64,000 nucleotides of DNA, taken from the NCBI RefSeq assembly GCF_037042905.1, contig NC_087253.1:16475501-16539500 (forward strand). The letters are read 5' to 3'. Below the pieces are notes generated by a model that was not told the origin of the DNA, searched no databases, and saw only the letters and a list, made by a program, of their open reading frames with translations. Numbering within the stretch: the first letter of the stretch is position 1; each line of letters opens with the position of its first letter. A program made the position numbers and the translations under genes. The stretch is from Lytechinus pictus (taxonomy: Eukaryota; Echinodermata; Echinoidea; Temnopleuroida; Toxopneustidae). Shown here piece after piece: positions 10,030 through 20,558 of the stretch.

Positions 10030-10560
10030 ATTACTGAAATTTGGTTTACTTTATGAAATATGAACTAAGTTCAATGATTGACAGAATTTGCAAATATATT
10101 AAGGAGAGACGGAAAGCACAGATGGAAGATGAATAGATGGATGGTCATTTGGTAAAGGCTGAGTTAAATGAGCTGATTAAATTTGGTTTGCTTTATGAAG
10201 TATGAGCCGAACGCTATGAAAGGAAGAACTTGCAGATACAAGGATCAACATAATTTTTTAAACAGCACTCAAAGAAAGGTTAACAATTTGGTAAAGATTA
10301 AGTAAAATAGACTGATTACTACGGATTTGGTTCATTTTATGAGATGTGAGCTGAGGCCTATGATGACAGAACGTGCAAATATAAGGAGAGACAGAAGAGG
10401 AGAAAGTACTATTCGAAGATTAACAGATGGATTATCATGAGGTACATGTAGAACTAGATTAACATCGGATTATGACTGATTCGGTTATTTTATGTAACAT
10501 GAGCTGAGCCCTATGATGGAAAGAATGTGCAATGAAAGAAGAGTAAAAAAGGAGAGTTGG
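10030..10560. repeat. Decayed tandem copies of the transporter's last-exon region
   Basis: Segments resembling the last exon (CCCTATGATGGAAAGA, GAAAGCACTGATGGAAGAT, CAGATGGATGAT) recur as CGGAAAGCACAGATGGAAGA near 10110, AGACAGAAGAGGAGAAAGTA near 10390 and CCCTATGATGGAAAGA near 10510. They are spaced 120-150 bp apart, with ATTTGGTTTACTTTATGA between them. No open frame survives. Confidence 0.6.
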
Positions 10561-10966
10561 TTGACTGACAGAGCTTGCATTAATAAATAGTATAAGAAAC
10601 ACAAACTTACATATTGTCATATATAATTCATTGATTAACTCACTGGCCTGTATTCTCAAGTTTAACTTAGACCATGGTCTAACTCTGTGCCAAAATTATG
10701 GGAAGCCAAAAACCCCAAAATTCTGCCTATATTTTAAATTTATTTTATTTATTATTTTGTTTCACTTTGCTTTCACAATGAAGAAAATATTTCAGTAATC
10801 ATTGTTAAATAGTTATAAATGATTTTGAGGGTCATAAGAGTTAATAAATTGAACATGTACTAATAGAGATTTTGGACAGTCGGTGGAATGGAAAGAGAAA
10901 ATGCATACAAGAGAATGCCAATGGTTCTTTGAGGACTATGGCAACACAGTAGTAGTAGTATAGTAG

Positions 10967-11222
10967 CACTAGCGTACCTACGGGGGGCAGAGGGGGCAGA
11001 CTGGCCCACCTGACGAGTCACAACTCATGCAAGGGACATATCCCTGCCCCCCTGACGAGTCTTGAAGACCTTTTAAATTTTTTTTTTGCTTGTCAATTTT
11101 TTTTCTGGTACCGAAATCCTTTATTTGTGGTCGAAGACCTTTTTTTTTCTTTTTTGCTTGTCAATTTTTTTGGCGGACGAATTTGCCCCCCCCCCCTGTG
11201 GAAAATCCTAGGTACGCCACTG
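10967..11222. mobile_element. MITE with CACTAGCGTACC/GGTACGCCACTG ends in a (TAG)n tract
   Basis: Inverted ends CACTAGCGTACCTA (10967) and TAGGTACGCCACTG (to 11222) enclose a G/C-run element. Two internal GCTTGTCAATTTTTT segments are also present. TAG trinucleotides flank both sides. From 10561 to 10966 I see no gene, only a possible broken end of a GGCCTGTATTCT-type MITE at 10648. From 11223 to 12140 I see nothing. Confidence 0.65.
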
Positions 11223-12140
11223 AGTAGTAGTAGTAGTATAAGGCAATATTTTGGAATATATACGTCAAATAGTAGGGTGTTCACCCGGTGCATTGCACTT
11301 GCCAGTTAAATTAGGCAAAACTGTAGTATGATATTACACCTTGCAGAATGTGGCATGTGCTCAGAGAGGAGGAAGAAGAATATCGTACCCATTCACAGTA
11401 ATCTTTATCCCAGCTATGATACATGTAAGTTTGATGTTGGTAGCATTGATACTAACATCCAGTGTATACACATGTCACTGTTAATGTATTAAGCTTTGAT
11501 ACATACATGTATGTTGAATAAGGTTGTTCTTGACAACCTGAAACTTTCCAGAGGCTTCCTAGACAGAGCATCAACTGTATTTCAGGTATTATGGTGTAAG
11601 GCAATAATAGTAATGCTTCATGGTTGTTCACTGAATGAGATTTATACCAACTGCCAACATTTTGTCATTTTCAGTACTTTCACAGTTTTAACGCTCCTTG
11701 GAAATAATGCAATTGTTACTGCAGGGTAATTTGTATAACATGCACAAAGGAATGATATGCCTTGAATGTTTTGACAATAAGAGTACATTTTTTTATTATA
11801 ACATGACTATTTATAGACTATGCTGTCTTAGACCTGTTGCTGAAATAGTTCTTATGCTAAAAAATGACAACACACCAGGATCACGTCTTAAGAAGGGTTA
11901 CGATTGATCCAACCAACCACATCTCTATGGAAATCCATCATTGTCATAATTTTTCCTACAGAAAATTTGCACAATGTCCTTTGTAAAAAAGAAAAGCACA
12001 CCAAATTTTCAAGAAAATTATGAATGTATGAAATGTGCATCATATCTAGAAAATATTTCAACAAAGTGCATTTTAGCTAGTGTTGACATTGCTGGCTTTC
12101 CATAGTTGTAGTTGATCGGATCAATGGCAACTCTTTGTAA

Positions 12141-12387
12141 GACGGGATCCAGTATAGTGCAAGTCGTAAATATGCATTTTTTGATTAGTTGAAAATCAGT
12201 TAGAATTTGATTTTTGGAGTTGTGTTGAATTACCACAATTTATGCAACAGGCCAAAAATGTAAAGACGGGATCCAGTATAGTGCAAGTCGTAAATATGCA
12301 TTTTTGATTAGTTGATAATCAGTTAGAATTTGATTTTTGGAGTTGTGTTGAATTACCACAATTTATGCAGTAGGCCAAAAATGTAAA
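12141..12387. repeat. 124-bp tandem duplication
   Basis: GACGGGATCCAGTATAGTGC and about 100 following bases occur at 12141 and again at 12265 with only a few differences. No gene is nearby. Confidence 0.85.
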
Positions 12388-12564
12388 GAGGCTGTGTATA
12401 AATGTATGCAACCATATTGTGTTCTAGATTGTTTGAGCAGGCCAGTAGTACAGTACCCAAAGTAAGCCCCCCCCCCCCCTAGATCAAAATGACATAATTT
12501 TCTGTAGACTGGCTGCTTTGCCCTACTTTTCAGTTTGTCTCATTCCACATGTTAAATCCTGGGT

Positions 12565-13400
12565 AGGCATGAAGGTCCATTATGGTTGTGGGCGGAGACA
12601 TCGTTGCCAGTGTAACAAGAGTTTTTGTGGAAATAGCAGAGATGTCCTTGTGAGCGCTCCACCAGCTGCATTTCTTCTCCGATCATCTTCAAATGCGGCA
12701 TGAAGGTCCATTATGGTAAAGCAAAGAAGCGTATCGATTTTGGTGTGGGCGGAGACTTCGTTGCCATGGTAACAAGAGTTTTTGAGGAAATAGCAGAGAT
12801 GTCCTTGTGAGCGCTCTACCAGCTGCATTTCTTCTCTGATCATCTTCAAATGTGGCATGAAGGTCCATTAACCCTAAAAGGACTAAGGGGCCATGATGCC
12901 CCCGCCCTCGACGCTTCGCGCAATATTTCCGAAACTGGCTTGCAGTTTATGCGGTAAAGAATGTGCGTGCCGAATTTCGGCGCGATCACGCAAACGGAGG
13001 CCGAGATCAGAAGGGTGGCCATCATGCCCCCCCCCCCCGCCAATACGTCTCAAATAGCCCAGTCCCTTTAGGGTTGAGCAAAGCCACCTAATGATTTTGG
13101 TGTGGCCGGATACATCGTTGCCATGGTAACAAGATTTTTGTGGAAATAGCAGAGATTTCTTTGTGAGTGCTCTACTTATAGCTGGCTGCATTTCTTCTCC
13201 AATTATCTTCAAATTTGTCATGAAGGTCCATTATGGTAAAGCAAAGTCGCCTAATGATTTTGGAGTGGGTGGAGACATGTTTGCCACGGTAACCATATTC
13301 TGTGGAAAATTTGGTAAAACATGTAACTTATGCTTTTTTTCCAGTTTGTCACAACAGTTGGCACACGGAAGCAATATTAGAAGGTGAAGCGAAGAATCCT
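12565..13400. repeat. Tandem array, unit about 150-170 bp, about four copies
   Basis: Each unit carries TGAAGGTCCATTATGGTAAA, GTTGCCATGGTAACAAGA, GAAATAGCAGAGAT and CTGCATTTCTTCTCCGATCA. One unit is split by the element at 12871-13074. From 13401 to 13920 I see no feature. Confidence 0.75.
12871..13074. mobile_element. MITE with ACCCTAAAAGG/CCCTTTAGGGT ends (PIF/Harbinger-like)
   Basis: Inverted ends ACCCTAAAAGGACT and AGTCCCTTTAGGGT are flanked by TTA on the left and TGA on the right, which fits a 3-bp TNA target duplication. Inside are CGATCACGCAAACGGAGGCC and a C run. The same family recurs at 59403-59693 and 62533-63293. Confidence 0.75.
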
Positions 13401-13929
13401 ATTATTTTTGGTGGGGGGTCTTAGGGTTAGGTTTACAAAATATATCCAGATTACTCTATAATTGTATTCCCCAACATGTGATACTATACTTTAGGTTCTG
13501 CAGAGTCATGCTGCTGCGTCATTATTGTCATCAAATTTGGTACCCACAGGCAACATGTGGGCAGGGTCATTGTCGCCATGATAATTGTATTTATTTGTCA
13601 ATTTCTGTGTGAGCTCTATATATCGCAATAACGGAAGACGCGGTGGGTTCGGGGGATAAATGTGCTCGGCCGCGCGACCCGCCGAGTATCTCTTGTTTTT
13701 GTCATATTTTTAATGTGCATGACTTGATCCAATCATGATAAAAATCATTTAAATTATCATCATTGTTACCATAATGGTGCATTATGCTTTTGTCACTCTG
13801 ACACCCAGGTATTAAACTGTATTAAATAGTTTTTGTTTATACATGTATGCCTTGTAAGGCCACTTATGTTTCATATTATATATATTGGTTTATCACTGTA
13901 ATATTTCAAATTATACAACTCCCAAGAAT

Positions 13930-14480
13930 GTTCTGCAATCTGATTGGTCCAAATCGGATCACATGATATTCAGCTAATTGCACTATTGCATCCAAAATGC
14001 ACTATCCCGCACTCTGACGTCAGAGTAGTGCGAGTTATTGAATTATCTAAAATTTAGATTTAAAGAAGCATTCGATGTAACTCAGTAACATGGGTGAAGG
14101 GGGGGGGTTGTATAAAACAAACAATACACACATTCGTGTGCATAGAGGACCTAAATAATGAACTCTGTGCTCGACTCGCCAAATGGATATACCGCACTCG
14201 GTCCTGCGGCCGGACCTCGGTGCGGTATATCCATTAGCCTCTTGTCGAGGCCCTGTCGGATGCTTTCCGAGCGAACATGGCTAAGTAAGAGCATGAAGAG
14301 AGAGAGCGAAGCAGAGCGCCGCGCCAGGCCTTATTCGCTTCGCGAATTAGGAAATCCCTCGCTTCGCTCGGGAAGCAGCCGCCAGGGCCTCGACAAGAGG
14401 CTATATATCCATTGGCTCTCCTCGCGCATCGTTCATTATTTGGCCCTGCATGCACGTGTTTACGTACATTATTTGTATAT
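13930..14480. repeat. Compound palindromic element
   Basis: AATGGATATACCGCA (14182) pairs with TGCGGTATATCCATT (14221). AGCCTCTTGTCGAGGCCCTG (14236) pairs with CAGGGCCTCGACAAGAGGCT (14383), and the TATATCCATT sequence follows again at 14404. A perfect CRE-type palindrome CTCTGACGTCAGAG lies at 14012-14025. Open frames here are overlaps on both strands of the palindromes, not genes. From 14481 to 15820 the sequence is A+T-rich with no supported feature. Confidence 0.65.
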
Positions 14481-15825
14481 GGTGCATTAGATTTTTATCA
14501 CTCTGACCTGGCTACCATGAGCCTATATTATTTTTTTTGAACTGTTAACATTAAATGCAATCTACAAGTTATTATATAATGTTCATAATGTTTATGACTT
14601 AGATTAATATGATAATATATCACATTATTTTATAATAATGAATATTTCAGTATATGGTATGCTTAGCATTATCCATTTAATGGTATATGTATTTCAAACA
14701 ATGCTATGCATTTACTTATTAATGCAACTACATGTAACTGAAATTTCAATGTGTATTGTTTATGCTATCTCTTTATGTTTTAGAAGTTTAATATTTGTAC
14801 TTGTATATTCAGGCATACATGTGTCAAATTAAACATTATTTGATTACCGTATGAGATATATTGTGTGTGCAAAGTAAAATAGGTCATATATTCATAAAAT
14901 ATCCATGATTCAAAAGTACATGTATAGTGATTTGTAATTGGAATGATATTTACTTTATGAAACATAGTACAATCGAAGTCTTCCTGATTGTAGCCCCCCC
15001 CCCCTACACCAATGATACAATTCCGGTGAACAACTGAACATGGATTGTGCCATCCGTGCGGGAATTGTTTTTATGAATGACTCCAGGTTATTATTCCATA
15101 ATGTATATTTTTCTATAATGTCTTTTATAAAATAATGAAATTAAGATATTTAAGTAATGGAGAAATTTAGAGATTTTTATATATTTATGTTTACCAAATA
15201 TAAATGTTATAAATTGCTTCATTTAATGTTTTTATATATAATTATATTCATAAGTAGCATGGTCTGCTGACAGATTTTGAGAGTGGGGTGGGGGCTGAAC
15301 ATGTATAAAATAACAATATCATTGTCATTTTCATATTTTTGTACTCATTCACTAAAAAAGGGGATGTTCAGCACGCCTTTCTGGATCTGCAATTTTTGCA
15401 ATCATATTTGTTTGAATATCTTATTTTATTACTGAGTATTACTATTTTAAGATGTGAAACATTTCTTAATACCATTTGGATGCTTTCTTTTTATCAATTA
15501 AACTTTAAAGGAGAATCAAACCCTGGTAATAAAATTTCTTTAGAGGAAGCAGAATTAAAAAAAAAAGTAATGGAAGAGTACGGAAATGCAAATGATGCAA
15601 TGTAGTTCCTGTCAACTCTACATAATCCAATGAGAAAATTGATTACAAGTTCTTACAAAATAACTTTCTTATTGTTTGATTTTATTTTAAGCTTCACCTA
15701 TCTGCCTCTGTGATTTTCTATTTTTATAACATTCGCCCATGAGATTGAATTCCCTTTTAACATTATTAGCATGTTTTGGGATAGAGATATTTTAAAATGA
15801 TGTGATACCTAATCAGATTATTATT

Positions 15826-16500
15826 AGGAGTAGGCTATACATGGGTCAAAAATACTTTTTTTGTAATTTCAATATGACAACAGTTTTTTTTATTCCTTGT
15901 AATGTATCTCAACATGAAATGACAATATTTTTTGTCTCAGGTCCGAGAAAAAAGTGTGCCGGGCCAAAATCCAAAATGGCCGCCAAAACCCCCCAAAATC
16001 ACAGTTTTGGCCACAACTTTTTATTTGGTGGTCAATTTCTCTGGTTTTAGTGTCTATTCATATGTTTTTGGGGGGCAGGCAATTTGTTTTTCCTATAATT
16101 AGTACTTTTAAACCATTATTTGTAGAGTTAAAAGGTAATTATACCTAATTTTTCCCATTTTTGTACCCTTTTTTCAGCCAAAAAGTAGGTTTGATCATCC
16201 TGGGGTTCTGGGATATTAGATGGTACGAGGTCAACAATAGCAAGCAGCTTCATACAGCTATAATGCTTTTATTCTTCCACTTTGGGTTTTATGGATACTG
16301 CTTGCTATTGTTGACCTCGTACCATCTAATATCCCAGAACCCCAGGATGATAAAACCCACATTTTGGCTGAAAAAAGGCTCAAAAAAAATTTCTCGGACC
16401 TGAGACAAAAAATATTGTCATTTCATGTTGAGATAAGGTAAAAGGAACACAAAAAAACTGTTCCCACAGTAAAACAAAAAATCACCCATTTATAGCCCAC
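15826..16500. mobile_element. Fold-back element spanning the left breakpoint of the tandem duplication
   Basis: The left arm (ATTATTAGGAGTAGGC near 15820, CATGAAATGACAATATTTTT at 15913, TTTGTCTCAGGTCCGAG at 15931, GGGGTTCTGGGATATTAGAT at 16202) reads in reverse complement in the right arm (16300-16500). The loop is about 16246-16299. The duplication start (16227) falls in the inner part of the left arm. Confidence 0.75.
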
Positions 16501-17394
16501 TCCTATTTTTATGATGTTTCGTTATGTACAATTTTCTTTTCTATTTCTATCTGATTTTATGTTTTGTTTTTTTCAAGGATATATTGTGGTGCTAGAAAGA
16601 AACTACTATATGTTATATTTTTGTACCAATAAATCAGATTTTTTTTCAAAATGAGCCTATTCACATGATGTGAATTAAAGTTTCTATTTCTATTTAGAAT
16701 AAATGTATTATTTTCTCATGAACCATAAGCTGGTCGACTATTTTTCTTGTATCAATATATGTGCTGATGTTTATATACATGTACTAAATGTTTTTTCTTT
16801 CAGCTAACCAGTTTGCATATTGTGCAATTATTTTTCATTTCTATCTGAATAAGCTGAATTTCTCATGAACCTTTATTGCAATGGTTATTTTCTTTTTCTT
16901 TTACTGATTGTATCAGAATAAAAGGAACTCAGCTACCTTGTTTCTATCTTAGATCTCCCTTTCATCATAGCTCCTCTAATCACTAATTTGTTTGACGACT
17001 GAGAAAAAAGTAAAAAAAAAAAAGGAGAAAGGGTAGTGAATATGACAGGTTGAAATATATAATTTATTTTTAAAATGTTGCGTCAAAATTATCCAAATAA
17101 GATTTTTGTCTGAAAAAAATATATTTTTTGCTCTCTAACAGCTTTTTTCTTTCTTTTTTGTTTGATAAATTTTGGCCCAGGTACCATGTCTGTTCATCTA
17201 AAATTTTTGGGCTAATTACATTATAGACACACCCCCTTCTCTTTAAACTAAAAAGAAAGAAAGAAGAATAAACAAACCCCACCACATCATAGGGCAAAAT
17301 GTGTCAGTCATATTCCAATCATGAATTCCCTATCGAAATCTAGTCTGCTAAGCAGACTCTGAATGGCTCGTGAGGTGGGATCTCAGCACGCGAA

Positions 17395-17860
17395 GCGCGC
17401 TGCTGCTGGTTTGCGACCTGAAAGCGCTCGCAGTATTTGATTAGTGAGATGCGTATATGTTAATCATGATTACAATGACTACAAGTGCTTCATGTGTTTA
17501 GATGTAATTCTAACAAAATCAGCAAGCGCTTGGCACTCGTATTAGATGACTATGGTGAGATATGTATACTCTTAGTGGATTCCTAAAATATAGACCTTAA
17601 AATGTCCCTGTTTGGGGTCAATATATAAAAAAAATTCAGCTCGCGCTTGCATTATTTGTTTAACGAGACAGGTATGTATCATGATTTTAAAAAATAGCTT
17701 AATGTCCCTTTTTAAAGGTCTGAATATCAAAAATTTTCAGCTCGCGCTTCGCGCTCGCATTATTTGATCAGTGACATACATATCCGTTTAATGGCACTGT
17801 CTTTAAAATGTCTCTATTAGGTCAGTATACCTAGCTACTGAGCGCGCTTCGCTCACTAAG
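17395..17860. repeat. CAGCTCGCGCTTCGCGCTCG minisatellite block
   Basis: Degenerate units of about 105 bp each end in a self-complementary GCGCTTCGCGC-type core (near 17424, 17523, 17637, 17740, 17838) followed by ATTATTTGATTAGTGAGA-like sequence. Repeated in unit 2 at +6286. A larger array of the same kind lies at 30820-33300. From 17035 to 17394 I see no gene; the 75-codon open frame at 17070-17297 has no domain. Confidence 0.7.
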
Positions 17861-18410
17861 TGACTAAATTTTTTTACTGGTGCCCCCCCCCCCCATGCTG
17901 TGACCCACGCCACTGACTAATAGTACTGGTCAATATTGTGTACTTTACAAACAATTAGTCAATATTAGCATACTATCTAAAGTAAGGCAATAAAATGAGA
18001 GAATGAATTGAAATTCATTATTTATGAAATTTTATGACACTACACATGTTAAATGGAGTAGATTTTTATTTTCTGCTCAGCGTTATTTCAGTTTGATCTT
18101 CAGAAAAATAAAACATCTCTAATACTATTGTATTCTGCACAATCGCAGACTAACTATTAACATGATTTATAATATGAAATACATGTCGTCAAAAATAGGT
18201 GATCTGCTGCATATATATCTTTGTTTTCAAAACTTGCGAGTGGCAATATATCAGGCACCTCAGAAATTAGCGATTTTATGATGAAAGAGAATTCGTAAAA
18301 AATAATTCTATAATGCACTGAACAATAAGTTAACCTATACGGTTTGGGGTTTTATACAATACGAATTAGGGATAAAACATCCCTGCTGGAATGAATAGTG
18401 TTTCCACAGT

Positions 18411-18632
18411 GGGTGATTTCAAGTTTAGTGTTGACCTTTTGGTGTTGGTGTTAGGTCAATTTTTACACGATAATAACACCAAACATAGAATGAAGATGGT
18501 CCCGAAAAGTTGTTGAGATGTCAATAATGTGATCTGGATCAGTTTTACAAACTCTTAATAAGTTTTGGAGCTAGGGGAAGCAATCCAAATTTCAACACCT
18601 ACACTAAGGCCAACACCGGACTTGAAATTACC
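18411..18632. mobile_element. MITE-like element with GGTGATTTCAAGT ends
   Basis: GGGTGATTTCAAGTTTAGTG at 18411 is inverted near 18606-18632 (CACTAAGGCCAACACCGGAC, then TTGAAATTACC). Same family as 4138-4362. Repeated at 24699-24920. Confidence 0.6.
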
Positions 18633-18639
18633 GAGTGTG

Positions 18640-19245
18640 TTCACATAGTGCACAGTGTGGTCAGTGTGTTAACACCGTTAAAATAAATTCAACATTGTGA
18701 AGACATTTCCACATTGTGGACACCTGGACAGTGTAACAGTGTGTTCACAGTGTGTTCACATATCACAATTGCATAGAAATGTGATGCACACTATAGTTAA
18801 GATGACCAAAATTAACAGTCCGAGGATATTTCCACACTGTGGACACATCGATAGTGTAACTGTTCATAGTGTGTACACATAGTAGACTGGATATGCGATA
18901 CACACTGTTAAGATAATCAATTTTAACAGTGTGAAACATTTTTCACACTGTGGACACTTTGTGTATAACTGTTCATAATGTGTTCACATAGCAGACTTCA
19001 TAGAAATGTGACATATACATTGTTAAAATGATCGAAATTAACAGTGCGAGGACATTTCCTTACTGATATGTGGACTCCATGACCAATGTGAGCGTTCACA
19101 GTGTACTCACACAGTGGACGATGTGGAAATGTGATTCACACTGTCAAGAAAAAAAAAGGTATAATTTCATCGTGATACGATGATTTCACAGTGTGTGTTC
19201 ACTGTGTATTATGGGACTGTGGACACACTGCTCGACACTGTGTTC
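18640..19245. repeat. CACAGTGTG tandem array
   Basis: Units of about 125-130 bp carry TTTCCACACTGTGGACAC, GTGTAACTGTTCA, GTGTTCACATAG and an AATTAACAGTG segment, four to five times. The CACAGTGTG/CACACTGTG motifs are partly self-complementary. Repeated in unit 2 at +6288. Confidence 0.75.
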
Positions 19246-19279
19246 TTTTGAGCAGGTATAAGGGAGCTCAACTCTAATC

Positions 19280-19493
19280 GGGTGTTGCAAGAAACTTGCG
19301 ATCAATTGCAAGTCAATTGTTGGTCCCTAAATCAATTACATGTCTTGCAGTTAATTGCAAATTAGTGATTGATTGCTAATTTGCTCCTTGAAACAAGAAG
19401 TTTAATCTCATTTGCTACAGCTAACGTTGATCTATCAGTTGTAAAATTGCATCAATATTTGCAAATGATCGCAAATATTTTCTTGCAACACCC
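19280..19493. mobile_element. MITE with GGGTGTTGCAAGAAA ends
   Basis: GGGTGTTGCAAGAAACTTGC (19280) and an inverted TTTTCTTGCAACACCCC (ending 19494) bracket a 214-bp A+T-rich element with many ATTGCAA motifs. Repeated at +6288. Confidence 0.65.
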
Positions 19494-19559
19494 CCTAAGA
19501 GGCATTTCATGCGTATTAGACAGTTAGAATTGAATATCCCTGTATTGATGGGTTCTTTC

Positions 19560-19925
19560 ATTGCTCAAATCAATATCATTTCATTTTTCGTTTACAAACT
19601 ATATAGTACAAATAAAATGATACAATAGTACTTAAATATATATTTTTTAATGATACAATAGTAACGTGATAGGATCAAGAATTCATTACAATTGATGAAT
19701 CATAAATATATACAAATCAAACAGCGAAATACACAGAAAAAATGACCAATCAAATTCAATTCATTTTTCGTTAACAAAATATATAGTACAAATAAAATGT
19801 TACAATAGTACTTAAATATATACCGGTATATAGAAAAATGATACAATAGTAACGTGATAGGGAAAAAATTAAATTGCAATGGATCATAAATATATACAAA
19901 TTAAACAGCGAAATACACAGAAAAA
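19560..19925. repeat. Two-copy direct repeat, about 195-bp unit
   Basis: CATTTTTCGTTTACAAACTA near 19570, ATAGTACAAATAAAATGATA and AAACAGCGAAATACACAGAA recur about 195 bases downstream with a few changes. Repeated at +6288. Confidence 0.7.
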
Positions 19926-19942
19926 AAATGACCAAACATATC

Positions 19943-20098
19943 AGGGCCTGTTCATAAAGAGTTACAACTGTTGTAACTTTGCCATTATGGCAATTACAAT
20001 GGTAACATTGATTGTGATTGGCAGCTGAGCCCTGTTGCCATGGTAGTTGCCATAATGGCAAAGTTACAACAGTTGTAACTCTTATGAAACGGGCCCCA
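19943..20098. mobile_element. Hairpin MITE with GGGCCTGTT ends
   Basis: CAGGGCCTGTTCATAAAGAG (19942) is complemented by CTCTTATGAAACGGGCCCC (to 20097). The inner arms AGTTACAACTGTTGTAACT and TTGCCATTATGGCAA are themselves palindromes. A 123-codon open frame on the minus strand (19771-20142) runs across it and is not a gene. Repeated at 26231-26386. Confidence 0.75.
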
Positions 20099-20141
20099 GT
20101 TTTATATTTTTGAATATCAAATCCATCGTCAACAATTGGCA

Positions 20142-20179
<38 letters not shown>

Positions 20180-20215
20180 CATTCCGCGTGTTGGACACAG
20201 ATGAGATGAAAGAGA

Positions 20216-20264
20216 CAAAGAGGTAATGCATTGTAGTTGTGGAACTACAATGCATTACCTCTTT
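20216..20264. repeat. Perfect short hairpin
   Basis: CAAAGAGGTAATGCATTG followed by TAGTT pairs perfectly with AACTACAATGCATTACCTCT TTG across a four-base loop (GTGG). A (TA)n tract precedes it at 20141-20176. Repeated at +6288. It could form a stable RNA hairpin if transcribed; that is inference. Confidence 0.75.
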
Positions 20265-20354
20265 GTTCTTTTATATATACAAATGTATGTTATATATATC
20301 AGTATATGTGTGAAGTTATACATGTACAACAGCTTTGGCAACTCTTTTATTAAA

Positions 20355-20456
20355 TATTGTAAAGAAATGGATGAAGAGAACAAGGGGTAGATAGCTCTGG
20401 GAAACCTTGATTTAAGCTACGCCTACCATTTTTCTCTTCATCCATTTCTTTACAAT
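20355..20456. repeat. Inverted repeat, 25-bp arms
   Basis: ATTGTAAAGAAATGGATGAA plus GAGAA at 20355 is complemented exactly by TTCTC TTCATCCATTTCTTTACAAT ending at 20456; the loop is about 52 bp. An (AT)n tract follows. It lies just downstream of the TRAF-like gene's stop. Repeated at +6288. Confidence 0.75.
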
Positions 20457-20558
20457 ATATATATATATATATATACATATTATGTATTCATATGAGTATT
20501 GGGGGCGTGGTGGCAACAAGTCGTCCTTTTCCTTGAATGGTCCCGATTTTATTCGCCA

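Noticed and set aside
15339-15605. Possible alternative last exon of the transporter (charged tail ending NANDAM)
   Set aside because: There is a weak acceptor (CTTTAAAG), but its phase does not match the donor at 8434, and the upstream part of the frame is A+T-rich.
18640-19245. CRISPR-like regular spacing
   Set aside because: The genome is eukaryotic, units are degenerate throughout, and there is no invariant repeat with unique spacers.
19771-20142. 123-codon minus-strand open frame, and its copy at 26059-26430
   Set aside because: It crosses a hairpin MITE and an A+T-rich direct repeat; there is no conserved motif.
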